23,999 nt of DNA from a virus (IMGVR_UViG_3300020474_000109:1-23999), one strand, 5' to 3'. Numbered from the stretch's first letter, positions 6,281 through 12,178 are shown. Notes: generated by a model from the letters alone, not told the origin. A program made the numbers and translations.

Positions 6281-6430
6281 TTAACAGTGTGGATGTTTGT
6301 GGCGTAGTCGCCTGTATTCTAAGTATTGGATAGCTCTACGCACATCGTCTGGGAGTACGTGAGAGTCCTTTGACGGTATCGAAATACCATCGCTCGACTT
6401 CTTGGCTGGGGAATTGGTAGTGTCTGTCAT
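6281..6430 (-). CDS. Hypothetical early protein, 49 aa (overlaps next gene out of frame)
   Basis: Counted from ATG 6428-6430, this frame gives 49 residues ending PDDVRRAIQYLEYRRLRHKHPHC, which looks like a genuine helical basic C-terminus. The frame is open back to 6478. It overlaps the 69-aa frame at 6336-6545 by 95 nt, far more than other junctions in this genome, and it lies in the frame one base away. Either it is a separate overlapping gene, or it is the true C-terminus of the upstream gene joined by a +1 shift. No Shine-Dalgarno is visible. Confidence 0.45.
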   Translation of the reverse strand: MTDTTNSPAKKSSDGISIPSKDSHVLPDDVRRAIQYLEYRRLRHKHPHC

Positions 6431-6545
6431 GTAAATCTGTAAGAACGGATAAGAGTACGGGATCATTGACGGCATCACACATGATGCTGTGATCAGTCAT
6501 GACGGAATCGTCAAGGAATGGCATGAGAGTTAATTGTTTAGACAT
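6336..6545 (-). CDS. Hypothetical early protein, 69 aa
   Basis: The start at ATG 6543-6545 is supported by the recurring 8-nt overlap with the upstream stop (ATGTCTAA). The product begins MSKQLTLMPFLDDSVMTDHS. A convincing middle, VLTDLHDRHYQFPSQEVERW, is likely helical with an aromatic end. The last dozen residues (VKGLSRTPRRCA) are less protein-like, and at that point the neighbouring frame looks better, which hints at a frameshift. No membrane segment or known motif. Function unknown. Confidence 0.55.
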   Translation of the reverse strand: MSKQLTLMPFLDDSVMTDHSIMCDAVNDPVLLSVLTDLHDRHYQFPSQEVERWYFDTVKGLSRTPRRCA

Positions 6546-7161
6546 TGTGAATACGTTTGTGTGTCACCCATGTTATAGCTTGGATGTCAGCGGCTGTAAA
6601 GGATTCGTTAAGCTCTTCATTGATAAAGCTAGTCGCATCAACATAATCATCCTTGATTTGTTGGCGTAACTTCTTACCAATGTTAGGCACTTGCTTCATA
6701 GTTAGACGTTGACCGAACCAGACACTATAGGCGTGACCGTCAATACATACGTCATTGAGAGCTGAGTTAGTGATGCAGTTGAAGAACTCGATGATTTTAG
6801 GGCCGTTGAGAATCTCAACTATTGAATGACCCCATCTTAGGATGTCAAGTGCTTTCTCTTGCATTTTCGTGTAGGTACAAACCTTCACGGCCAGGATGTC
6901 CTCATCTGTACCGCCTGCGGCCCAACATTTGATGATGGCCTCAGCGTCTATGATGTTACGCTCCCAGCGATTGTTTGGCGATAATGCAGCGATGACACCT
7001 GCAGCAACTTCGGGACGTAGACCGTACTTGTTAGCAATACGGCAACTGATTTGGAAAGCTGATGCATACCAGTCACAACCGAGCTGTACTTCTTGCGATG
7101 TAGCTAGTGTAAACTTGGCGACTATCTCTCTTGCATTAACGCTCAACTGAGCGTATGTCAT
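6538..7161 (-). CDS. First early gene: conserved phage protein of unknown function, possibly glycosylase-fold
   Basis: This 207-aa protein starts at ATG 7159-7161, behind an AGGAGG ribosome-binding site at 7175-7180. The spacing is rather long at 13 nt. The frame runs on to a TTG at 7227, but that codon is part of the promoter's TTGACA box, so the extension is not used. Recognisable features are WYASAFQISCRIANKYG, GVIAALSPNNRWERNIIDAE and the later VCIDGHAYSVWFG. The combination LSPxxxWxxN plus D-G-H-A recurs in a phage family of unknown function that may adopt a helix-hairpin-helix glycosylase-like fold. That assignment is from memory and weak. It is the first gene made after infection. Confidence 0.75.
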   Translation of the reverse strand: MTYAQLSVNAREIVAKFTLATSQEVQLGCDWYASAFQISCRIANKYGLRPEVAAGVIAALSPNNRWERNIIDAEAIIKCWAAGGTDEDILAVKVCTYTKMQEKALDILRWGHSIVEILNGPKIIEFFNCITNSALNDVCIDGHAYSVWFGQRLTMKQVPNIGKKLRQQIKDDYVDATSFINEELNESFTAADIQAITWVTHKRIHNV

Positions 7162-7174
7162 GAGTAGTAATAAA

Positions 7175-7180
7175 CCTCCT
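7175..7180 (-). promoter_or_regulatory. Ribosome-binding site AGGAGG of the first early gene
   Basis: A perfect AGGAGG lies 13 nt before the ATG at 7161. Most genes here have no Shine-Dalgarno, so this leader site stands out. It decides against the longer TTG-started frame, whose start would lie upstream of it. Confidence 0.6.
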
Positions 7181-7199
7181 TGATGTTTGACTTGATTTA

Positions 7200-7227
7200 A
7201 ATCTAGCAAATCATTTTTATTTGTCAA
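7200..7227 (-). promoter_or_regulatory. Early host-type promoter 3 (TTGACA-16-TAGATT)
   Basis: A perfect -35 TTGACA at 7222-7227 is followed after 16 bp by TAGATT at 7200-7205, a 4/6 match to the -10 consensus. It points into the first early gene, and transcription would start just before the AGGAGG site. With the two promoters upstream it resembles the T7 A1-A2-A3 cluster used by host RNA polymerase. Confidence 0.6.
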
Positions 7228-7304
7228 GTATCAATTTATTTGTCTTTAAGTTTTGACTGATTGAGTGACTTGATTAATAAGTTTGTGATTTGTTCGATGA
7301 CCTA

Positions 7305-7333
7305 ACAATATCAACTATCAATGGCACTGTCAA
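7305..7333 (-). promoter_or_regulatory. Early host-type promoter 2 (TTGACA-17-TATTGT)
   Basis: A perfect -35 box at 7328-7333 is followed, at the optimal 17-bp spacing, by TATTGT at 7305-7310, a 4/6 match to the -10 consensus. It faces the early genes. It is about 105 bp upstream of promoter 3 and about 235 bp downstream of promoter 1. Confidence 0.6.
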
Positions 7334-7541
7334 CCATAAAACTAAAAGATGAGTATAAATACTTAGTCAGTCCTTTTTACATATATATAGAGTAATTCGA
7401 TTCGGGCCAATGATAGTGAATTTTTATTTATAGCTATGGTCTAGAATGTAACGGTAAGAGAATTGGCATGTGACAATCTAATAAGTGTAACTGTGGAATA
7501 TGTAACATTGCTTAACATTCTGAAATCTTTATATATAACCT

Positions 7542-7569
7542 ATTAAAACTTATAAACAAATAGTGTCAA
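7542..7569 (-). promoter_or_regulatory. Early host-type promoter 1 (TTGACA-16-TTTAAT)
   Basis: A perfect -35 TTGACA at 7564-7569 is followed after 16 bp by TTTAAT at 7542-7547, a 5/6 match to the -10 consensus. The surrounding DNA is very AT-rich. It is the outermost and best-scoring of three promoters directed at the early operon. Confidence 0.65.
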
Positions 7570-7680
7570 GACTTTAGTCATAGACAGATGTCTGGCCATT
7601 TACATAAAGTAATATAGCCCCGCAATCATCCCCGCTAACACAGTTCAAAGTGTTGTCAATATGATTGTGAGCATACCAGC

Positions 7681-7744
7681 AAAAATAAAAAGTCCCCGCA
7701 AGATAGGTATAAATACTCTTGACAGTACGTCAGTACTAGCGGGG
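7681..7744 (-). terminator. Probable late-transcript terminator
   Basis: On the minus strand a CCCCGC arm (7739-7744) pairs with GCGGGG (7694-7699). The roughly 39-nt interior contains a further small stem, AGTAC/GTACT. The 3' arm is followed by AC, then five Ts, A, and five Ts. The long loop makes it non-classical. However, a GC-rich arm followed by a T-tract, placed just after the last late gene and before the early promoters, is where a late terminator is expected. Confidence 0.45.
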
Positions 7745-7755
7745 CATGAGGGGGG

Positions 7756-7914
7756 TCACCGCAAATCGCATAGCGGTATATCCCTACAAACAATTTTGTC
7801 AAAATTTAAGGAGACATCTTTTCCCCTATTTCTGTGCCACACATATCCTGCAAGGCTGAGAGGAGCAGCCACACGTAGTATAAGTAATACTAATATAACT
7901 TTTTTAACATTCAT
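7756..7914 (-). CDS. Small secreted or membrane-anchored protein, 52 aa
   Basis: This short gene starts at ATG 7912-7914, overlapping the preceding stop by 11 nt (as at two other late junctions), and ends at TGA 7756-7758. The 52-aa product begins MNVKKVILVLLILRVAAPLS and continues L-A-G. This is a textbook signal peptide: basic N-region, hydrophobic core, small residues at the cleavage site. The mature part is about 30 residues, basic, with cysteines in IVCRDIPLCDLR that could form a disulfide. It is the last gene before the terminator. No family is recognised. A lysis or envelope role is possible, but only from its export signal and position. Confidence 0.6.
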   Translation of the reverse strand: MNVKKVILVLLILRVAAPLSLAGYVWHRNRGKDVSLNFDKIVCRDIPLCDLR

Positions 7915-8446
7915 TAAACTCAGAAGCCATGTTTCCTCCTATCTTACCACCTTCTCTCTGTGCTGTATTAGTAGCAAAGCCAGCTAAGAACCACCCTATC
8001 ATAGGAACATTAGCTAACGATGTTGTCAATCCTGTTCCTGTAGCCACTGATGTACCAATAAGCTTACCTGTAGATTCACCTTTAGCCTTTTCCTCTATAC
8101 ACGCAATCTGTTTTGCTGTTAGATCACCATTAGTTACAACGGTTATATCTTTTTCTCCAGCTATTCTTTGTGTTTCTTTCATTACTGTAGCTTTACTACC
8201 ACCTAAAAAACCTGCTGGTTTCTTGCTAGTTTCTATTGATCCAATAATTTTAGGATCATGCATTTTATGCCTTATCTTATAGCCTTTTTTACTAGCTTCT
8301 ATTTCATAAGTAGAGTATTTACTAACAGGTAGGTTAAACATAGGTAAGTTTGGTTTCTTACTTAATAAACTAATTGTATAAAAGTTAGAAACAACAAAGA
8401 TAGTACCAAGTCCTGCTGATACCCCTTTTATAATATTATTATTCAT
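7904..8446 (-). CDS. Hypothetical membrane protein, 180 aa
   Basis: This 180-aa protein has an N-terminal hydrophobic helix (about 5-28, IIKGVSAGLGTIFVVSNFYT) and a second long glycine/alanine-rich hydrophobic stretch at about 129-160 (GTGLTTSLANVPMIGWFLAG). Between them is a polar, lysine-rich domain that includes VVTNGDLTAKQIACIEEKAK. Two membrane segments enclosing a soluble domain suggest an inner-membrane protein, perhaps involved in lysis or in late membrane events. It follows the large terminase, where T7 carries its Rz-like and gp19.5 genes, but no sequence similarity to those is apparent. The ATG overlaps the previous stop as ATGA. Confidence 0.75.
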   Translation of the reverse strand: MNNNIIKGVSAGLGTIFVVSNFYTISLLSKKPNLPMFNLPVSKYSTYEIEASKKGYKIRHKMHDPKIIGSIETSKKPAGFLGGSKATVMKETQRIAGEKDITVVTNGDLTAKQIACIEEKAKGESTGKLIGTSVATGTGLTTSLANVPMIGWFLAGFATNTAQREGGKIGGNMASEFNEC

Positions 8447-8601
8447 CTGGTTTTCAACATACGGTTAAGTTTTTGTTTTTCTAACTCAATCTTCATTTGT
8501 TTTTGGGTTAAGGTAGGCCAGCGATCTAGTAACAAACTTCGTCTGAAGTTTTTGTACCATTTACTTCTCTTCACTCTTAACCATACTTGTTGTATTGTCA
8601 T
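8443..8601 (-). CDS. Small basic protein, 52 aa
   Basis: From ATG 8599-8601 this gives 52 residues, beginning MTIQQVWLRVKRSKWYKNFR and ending LEKQKLNRMLKTR. It is strongly basic with several tryptophans and is predicted to be helical, which could suit nucleic-acid or membrane-surface binding. The frame is open upstream to a GTG at 8655, but that part overlaps structured leader sequence and looks non-coding. There is no Shine-Dalgarno. The ATGA overlap with the next gene supports the stop and the frame. Function unknown. Confidence 0.6.
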   Translation of the reverse strand: MTIQQVWLRVKRSKWYKNFRRSLLLDRWPTLTQKQMKIELEKQKLNRMLKTR

Positions 8602-8664
8602 GGTTGTACTGTACGTAGGTGCTAGAGAGTAGTAGAAGGAGGTTATATATAGCACGAAAGTAAT

Positions 8665-8730
8665 CTCGTGTTAGAAGAGGGGGAGGCTTTTAGACCTCTC
8701 ACCCTCTTGACCGCTGTTTCCACCCACGAG
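8665..8730 (-). other. Large stem-loop element after the large terminase
   Basis: An inner hairpin pairs AAGAGGG (8675-8681) with CCCTCTT (8702-8708) and continues with GAGG/CCTC (8683-8686 with 8695-8698). An outer pair, CTCGTG (8665-8670) with CACGAG (8725-8730), encloses it. A competing stem, CACGA/TCGTG (8653-8657 with 8666-8670), is also possible. There is no U-tract, so an RNase III-type processing stem or a structured leader is more likely than a terminator. It lies directly downstream of repeat copy B in the direction of transcription. Confidence 0.55.
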
Positions 8731-8738
8731 GAGCACCA

Positions 8739-8765
8739 CTTCCCCGTGTCTTATGTAGGGGTTAG
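8739..8765 (-). repeat. 27-bp dispersed element, copy B (after large terminase)
   Basis: The plus strand reads CTTCCCCGTGT, then C-T-T, then ATGTAGGGGTTAG. It is 25/27 identical to copy A at 2459-2485, in the same orientation. It begins 2 nt past the terminase stop codon, in the longest intergenic gap of the late region, and is followed by a strong RNA hairpin. The position resembles that of the T7 phiOR promoter near the right genome end. A role as a phage RNA polymerase promoter is inferred, not shown. Confidence 0.6.
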
Positions 8766-8766
8766 C

Positions 8767-10494
8767 TTACATCCAAGTGTGTGTATGGCTTTTGGTAGAT
8801 CCTCTAGCCTCTCTTCTTTGGTCTAAATCCATCCCCATAACCATATGGTTGGCTTCTGCTTGAGGATCATCCATCCAAGCCTCTAGGTGGTCTATCCACT
8901 CTTGTTGTCTTCTGTCTTTTATTTGTTCTGTTGCTGAGAGTGCTAAGGCATCTGTATACCATTTAACGCCTTGGGCGAGGGCATCGATTCTGTCATCGTG
9001 TCTAACAGCTCCTTTTTCTCGGCACATTCTGCTGATTTGGTAAGCAAGCATATATTGGAATCTATTTTCAGTCGCCTCATCCTCATTACTTTTATAATCC
9101 CATTTAATGACGGCAGGATCCACAACAAGCCTATGCTGATTAAAGACAGGTTCAAGGCTACTAATAATACGATCTTCTTTCCTGACATTTGCTCTGGTTT
9201 CCTCTATGTTGATGTGTGTTTTGGTCGTTTGACAGTGTTTTTTGAATAGCTCTGATACAATACCATCGCCAAAGTTACTCTCGATGAGCAATGTACTCGC
9301 ACCATACTTCTTACACCTCTTTAATATGTTTAATAATGTATTGTCGCTGTAACCGTCTCTAGTAGCGTATACTTCGTGTAGGTATATGAATCCATTCAAC
9401 TGTGATAGGAAGCATGCTACAGTCTCATCTGAGCCCCTTCCAGAGGGGTCTACGCTACAAATGGTCTCGCTATATTCTTTCCACTCTCCCTGCACCTGCA
9501 TTGGCTTATAATAATAGTCCCCTGGAAGCCCCGCACACGGCAAGTCTTTGACCATGTTTTCTGGGTTAGAGCACCATATTATGTTTTCGGGTGCGTGTGT
9601 TGGATTAACAGGGTTAATTATTAGGTCTGCAAACTTTAACGGGAACTTTTCTGCGTCAGATAAGGTAGTATCTAGCATAAACTGCAACATAAAGTTACTA
9701 CGCCCCATAGATGCCTCTCTTTCGAGTAGATCACCTTCTTTAAAACGTGTATCTGTAGGTTCCCATGCTAAATTATTTTTGTCTAAGTCTGCTTGTAGCT
9801 GAGGTGCTAACAATCCGTCATACATAGCAGTTTTGCGGGGGTATCTAGCTGGCCATACAAATGGTCTGTAGCTACGTTCCCTTAGCTTGTTATATACAGT
9901 GAATGTCGTCTGAGGAGTGCCGAGAAACATAATACGAGAGTCACGTTTAGGAGTAAGAATAGACTCACATTCAGTAACAAGCTGTAAAAGTTTTTCACGT
10001 TGTAGCTCCGTCATACTATTGTTTGGTACTTCTACGTCATCGAGTACCATTAGATCTGCCCTAGAACCAGTTAGCTGTCCTGTAATACCTACAGACTTAA
10101 CTGAGGGGGCTTGATGCGGGGCTGCTGGCCCTACGTCAAATGATATACGTGACCATCTCTGATCATCGTTCTTAGGCTTTAGCTGTGCCATCCAAGGCAC
10201 TTCTAGTATTAGTCGTTGGCAGAATATGGAGAAACTGTCAGCTCTATCTTTAGATGCCGATACAACCATGATCTTTTTATCAGGGTCGTTAAATAACGTC
10301 CAAAGAACGAAAGCAGCAGTAATCCAAGATTTACCGACACCACGAAAGGCTTGGATTTGTAGTCGTTTTGGGCCATTTTGGAGATACTCCGCTATACATA
10401 ACTGTGCTCTTGTAGGAGCTGGTAAGCTAAGGTGTGTCCACACAGCAGTTAAAAAGTATCTAAAATCCTCATGAAGTTTTGATTCAATACCCAT
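8767..10494 (-). CDS. Terminase large subunit (T7 gp19-like, ATPase and nuclease)
   Basis: This 575-aa protein is the DNA-packaging motor and maturation nuclease. The ATPase has a Walker A-like QAFRGVGKSW at about 48-57 and Walker B LMVLDDVE with D152/D153, followed by the coupling stretch IMFLGTPQT. The nuclease domain begins ICSVDPSGRGSDE with D349, continues through LLIESNFGDG, and ends with the metal-binding DDRIDALAQ (D504). Length matches the T7 family (586 aa). I chose ATG 10492-10494, which overlaps the endolysin gene by 11 nt, rather than a TTG three codons earlier. It works with the small terminase encoded nearby. Identification is secure. Confidence 0.97.
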   Translation of the reverse strand: MGIESKLHEDFRYFLTAVWTHLSLPAPTRAQLCIAEYLQNGPKRLQIQAFRGVGKSWITAAFVLWTLFNDPDKKIMVVSASKDRADSFSIFCQRLILEVPWMAQLKPKNDDQRWSRISFDVGPAAPHQAPSVKSVGITGQLTGSRADLMVLDDVEVPNNSMTELQREKLLQLVTECESILTPKRDSRIMFLGTPQTTFTVYNKLRERSYRPFVWPARYPRKTAMYDGLLAPQLQADLDKNNLAWEPTDTRFKEGDLLEREASMGRSNFMLQFMLDTTLSDAEKFPLKFADLIINPVNPTHAPENIIWCSNPENMVKDLPCAGLPGDYYYKPMQVQGEWKEYSETICSVDPSGRGSDETVACFLSQLNGFIYLHEVYATRDGYSDNTLLNILKRCKKYGASTLLIESNFGDGIVSELFKKHCQTTKTHINIEETRANVRKEDRIISSLEPVFNQHRLVVDPAVIKWDYKSNEDEATENRFQYMLAYQISRMCREKGAVRHDDRIDALAQGVKWYTDALALSATEQIKDRRQQEWIDHLEAWMDDPQAEANHMVMGMDLDQRREARGSTKSHTHTWM

Positions 10495-11065
10495 ATCTGT
10501 CAATTACATAAGGGCTATACTTTGATACAGGTTTTTGTCTAGTAATTTTATAAGGTTCATTAAATAAATCTATTTCTGCATTACGTCTGTTTACTAAACC
10601 TTCAGACTCACTGTAACCTCTTGGGTCATTTTTGTCTTCTACGTTTACGTAAAGAGGAAATGCTTCCTGTATACCTTTAACATCATTTTTATTTATAGCT
10701 TTAGTCATAGTGCCAAAACCTTCTTTATCATCCATAAAGTTAGCTCCAAAATTATAACCAAAAGATACAATAGCATCTCGTTGATTAGGATTTAATTTGT
10801 CATATCCTGGCATTTGGCTAATACGACTTTCTACTTGCCCTACATAATTATTAAGTAGTTCAGTAGCACGTTCCTCTGTTATTGCAGAATCTTCCATTGT
10901 TACAGGAGTACCATCGTCATAAAACCTATTACCATAACCTATAGTTGGTAACCCAGCTTGATCTAAGTAAGGTTCTGGTCTAAATCCTTCAGATTCTTTT
11001 AAAAAATCAGTTAATCGGTTGTTTTTATTATATGTCGCAGTCGGAACTGTTGGGGTTTGTGTCAT
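10484..11065 (-). CDS. Endolysin, GH24 (T4-type) lysozyme
   Basis: This 193-aa protein is a glycoside hydrolase family 24 muramidase that cuts peptidoglycan for lysis. The triad E26 (KESEGF), D35 (YLDQAG) and T41 (PTIGYG) has exactly the E11-D20-T26 spacing of T4 lysozyme. The usual QRDAIVSFGYNFG and GLVNRRNAEIDLF motifs follow. There is no signal peptide, so export would need a holin; the two-helix protein at 13166-13486 is a candidate. The C-terminal ~25 residues, ending KYSPYVIDRYGY, extend past the core. Its start overlaps the preceding gene by 38 nt. T7 itself uses an amidase (gp3.5), so a GH24 enzyme beside the terminase is a difference from T7. Confidence 0.93.
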   Translation of the reverse strand: MTQTPTVPTATYNKNNRLTDFLKESEGFRPEPYLDQAGLPTIGYGNRFYDDGTPVTMEDSAITEERATELLNNYVGQVESRISQMPGYDKLNPNQRDAIVSFGYNFGANFMDDKEGFGTMTKAINKNDVKGIQEAFPLYVNVEDKNDPRGYSESEGLVNRRNAEIDLFNEPYKITRQKPVSKYSPYVIDRYGY

Positions 11066-11339
11066 AATTTACATTAATACTCATGTCTTGTAAACCCTTC
11101 ACGTCAGAAGGGATAACTTTAACACTAGGTTCATTACGCCATTCTTCACAAAAATCACATAGTTTATGGTAATCTTCAAGAGCGTCATCTACAGCTTTTC
11201 TGGCTTTGTAGTCCACGTATTGAGGTTCTACCCATAATAAAAACCACACCATAGCCCAACGTAAGGGCTTAGGTGTAGCTTGTGCTATGTCTTTGAGTTC
11301 CTGTAATAATAACTTGTTAGGGTTAAATAATTTATTCAT
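11028..11339 (-). CDS. Hypothetical late protein, 103 aa
   Basis: This is a 103-aa protein of unknown function between the HNH nuclease and endolysin genes. It has a short tryptophan-rich hydrophobic stretch at about 26-40 (PLRWAMVWFLLWVEP), perhaps an amphipathic or membrane-interacting helix. A charged helix with LCDFCEEW (two cysteines) follows, then a polar asparagine-rich tail ending PNSSDCDI. The hydrophobic part is short for a full transmembrane span, so a holin role is possible but poorly supported. The ATG overlaps the HNH stop as ATGA. Confidence 0.7.
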   Translation of the reverse strand: MNKLFNPNKLLLQELKDIAQATPKPLRWAMVWFLLWVEPQYVDYKARKAVDDALEDYHKLCDFCEEWRNEPSVKVIPSDVKGLQDMSINVNYDTNPNSSDCDI

Positions 11340-11665
11340 TTAATCCAATTTAAGATTAGGTTTTCTCTAAATGGGTTTGGTGGGAAGTTATCCCTAAACC
11401 ACGTTAACCAGTTGTTACTTCCTTTTTGTTGATTACATCGTCTACAGGCGGGAACACAGTTGCAAGTATTGGTATCACCTCCCAAACTTCGGGGATGTAC
11501 ATGGTCAATGGTAAGATCATATTCATGATGTTTTTGTCCGCAATAGATACATTCATAGTTGTTTGCCTCCTTAATAGCTTTTCTCCATAACCGTTTAGCG
11601 TCTGCTGATGTCATGACTATTAAGTTTTGTGTGTAATGTTTATAAGTAGGAAGTACTGGTGTCAT
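11336..11665 (-). CDS. HNH endonuclease
   Basis: This 109-aa protein has a complete HNH nuclease motif. C39-x2-C42 (ECIYCG) forms half of the zinc site, LTIDHVHPRSLGGD carries the catalytic D54-H55, N69 follows, and C74-x2-C77-N78 (CRRCNQQKGS) closes the site. HNH proteins beside terminase genes are common in phages and can assist DNA cleavage during packaging. Free-standing homing-type activity is the alternative. Start and stop both make ATGA overlaps with neighbours, so it is firmly part of the late operon and does not look recently inserted. An internal ATG at residue 18 (MTSADAKRLW) could be the true start. Confidence 0.9.
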   Translation of the reverse strand: MTPVLPTYKHYTQNLIVMTSADAKRLWRKAIKEANNYECIYCGQKHHEYDLTIDHVHPRSLGGDTNTCNCVPACRRCNQQKGSNNWLTWFRDNFPPNPFRENLILNWIK

Positions 11666-11925
11666 TTTTTGCTTCGATTTCTAGCTCTGTTTTTAGAAGG
11701 GGATTCTCGTACTAATCTTCCTGATTTAGTGTGTGAAAAATCTTTACCCCCTTTGCCATACTCACCCGCTTTTCTACGAGCTTTATTGAGTTCAGCACGA
11801 TATTGTTTGTTTTCTGGGCTTTTGTTGAGCTTTCGTTGAGCTGCATTTTTCTTCGCCCTTGACTTAGGATTATCACGGTAAAATCGTGCAGTTTTTTTTG
11901 GGTTTTTAGCTGTTTTAGGAGCCAT
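11662..11925 (-). CDS. Very basic Lys/Arg-rich protein, 87 aa
   Basis: This 87-aa protein is extremely basic. It begins MAPKTAKNPKKTARFYRDNP and ends SPSKNRARNRSKK, with almost no hydrophobic core. The central GEYGKGGKDFSHTKSGRLV segment recurs, in my recollection, in small proteins of marine phages. The charge and late expression suggest DNA or RNA binding, perhaps in the virion or during packaging, since it sits between the small terminase and an HNH nuclease. No enzymatic motif is present. The ATG overlaps the small terminase stop by 11 nt. Confidence 0.8.
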   Translation of the reverse strand: MAPKTAKNPKKTARFYRDNPKSRAKKNAAQRKLNKSPENKQYRAELNKARRKAGEYGKGGKDFSHTKSGRLVRESPSKNRARNRSKK

Positions 11926-12178
11926 GTTTAATTACCGATTTCTGGACTGTATCAAAATCGACACTAGGCATAATGTCGGCTAGTTGTGACAATGGTGATG
12001 TGTCAAATGCCACACCTGTAATGTCGTTCTTGTATAACCAGTCAGAAGCAGCTTTTAAGTCAGCAGTAGTGGCTTCACCACTGCGTATTCTTGCAATGAG
12101 TTCGGTTGTAACTAACTTATGTAGTTCATTAAACTCATCTTCCCCAGCTCTGCGGGGTATACGTTGAACTTTACTCAA
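11915..12178 (-). CDS. Terminase small subunit
   Basis: This 87-aa protein begins (TTG start) with SKVQRIPRRAGEDEFNELHK and includes LVTTELIARIRSGEATTADL and KAASDWLYKNDITGVAFDTS. The helical DNA-recognition-like N-half and the KNDITGVAF motif fit the small terminase proteins of cyanophage T7-like viruses, similar in size to T7 gp18 (89 aa). It would recognise the concatemer and hand it to the large subunit. The TTG at 12176-12178 is preceded by GAGG about 8 nt upstream and makes the recurring 8-nt overlap (TTGAGTAA), so I accept the non-ATG start. Gene order, between tail fibre and large terminase, agrees. Confidence 0.8.
   Translation of the reverse strand: MSKVQRIPRRAGEDEFNELHKLVTTELIARIRSGEATTADLKAASDWLYKNDITGVAFDTSPLSQLADIMPSVDFDTVQKSVIKHGS

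Larger units (their letters stand above)
7228..7680. other. Non-coding region with early promoters; likely genome-end junction
   Basis: I find no convincing gene on either strand in this AT-rich stretch, the longest non-coding region in the window. It separates the end of the late gene block from the start of the early block. It holds three TTGACA-type promoters, all facing the early genes (the third begins at its edge). It also has two CCCCGC motifs 12 bp apart near 7617-7636 and a small inverted repeat AGACA-GA-TGTCT near 7582-7593. In T7-like phages this position corresponds to the joined terminal repeats plus the early leader, so the physical DNA ends probably lie here. Confidence 0.6.

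Noticed and set aside
7654-7659. TTGACA box at 7654 on the minus strand
   Set aside because: No -10-like hexamer lies at 15-19 bp; the downstream DNA there is GC-rich.
7775-7802. Possible fourth promoter (TTGACA-16-TATACC)
   Set aside because: It lies inside the 52-aa gene, upstream of the terminator-like hairpin, and the -10 is weak. It is probably a by-product of coding sequence.
7661-7987. 108-codon plus-strand ORF in the intergenic region
   Set aside because: It overlaps the 52-aa secreted gene, the terminator and the end of the 180-aa gene antisense. Its sequence is low in protein character, and everything else is on the minus strand.
9433-9448. CCCC/GGGG hairpin in the terminase gene
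   Set aside because: It encodes the conserved DPSGRGS nuclease motif, so codon constraint explains the symmetry.
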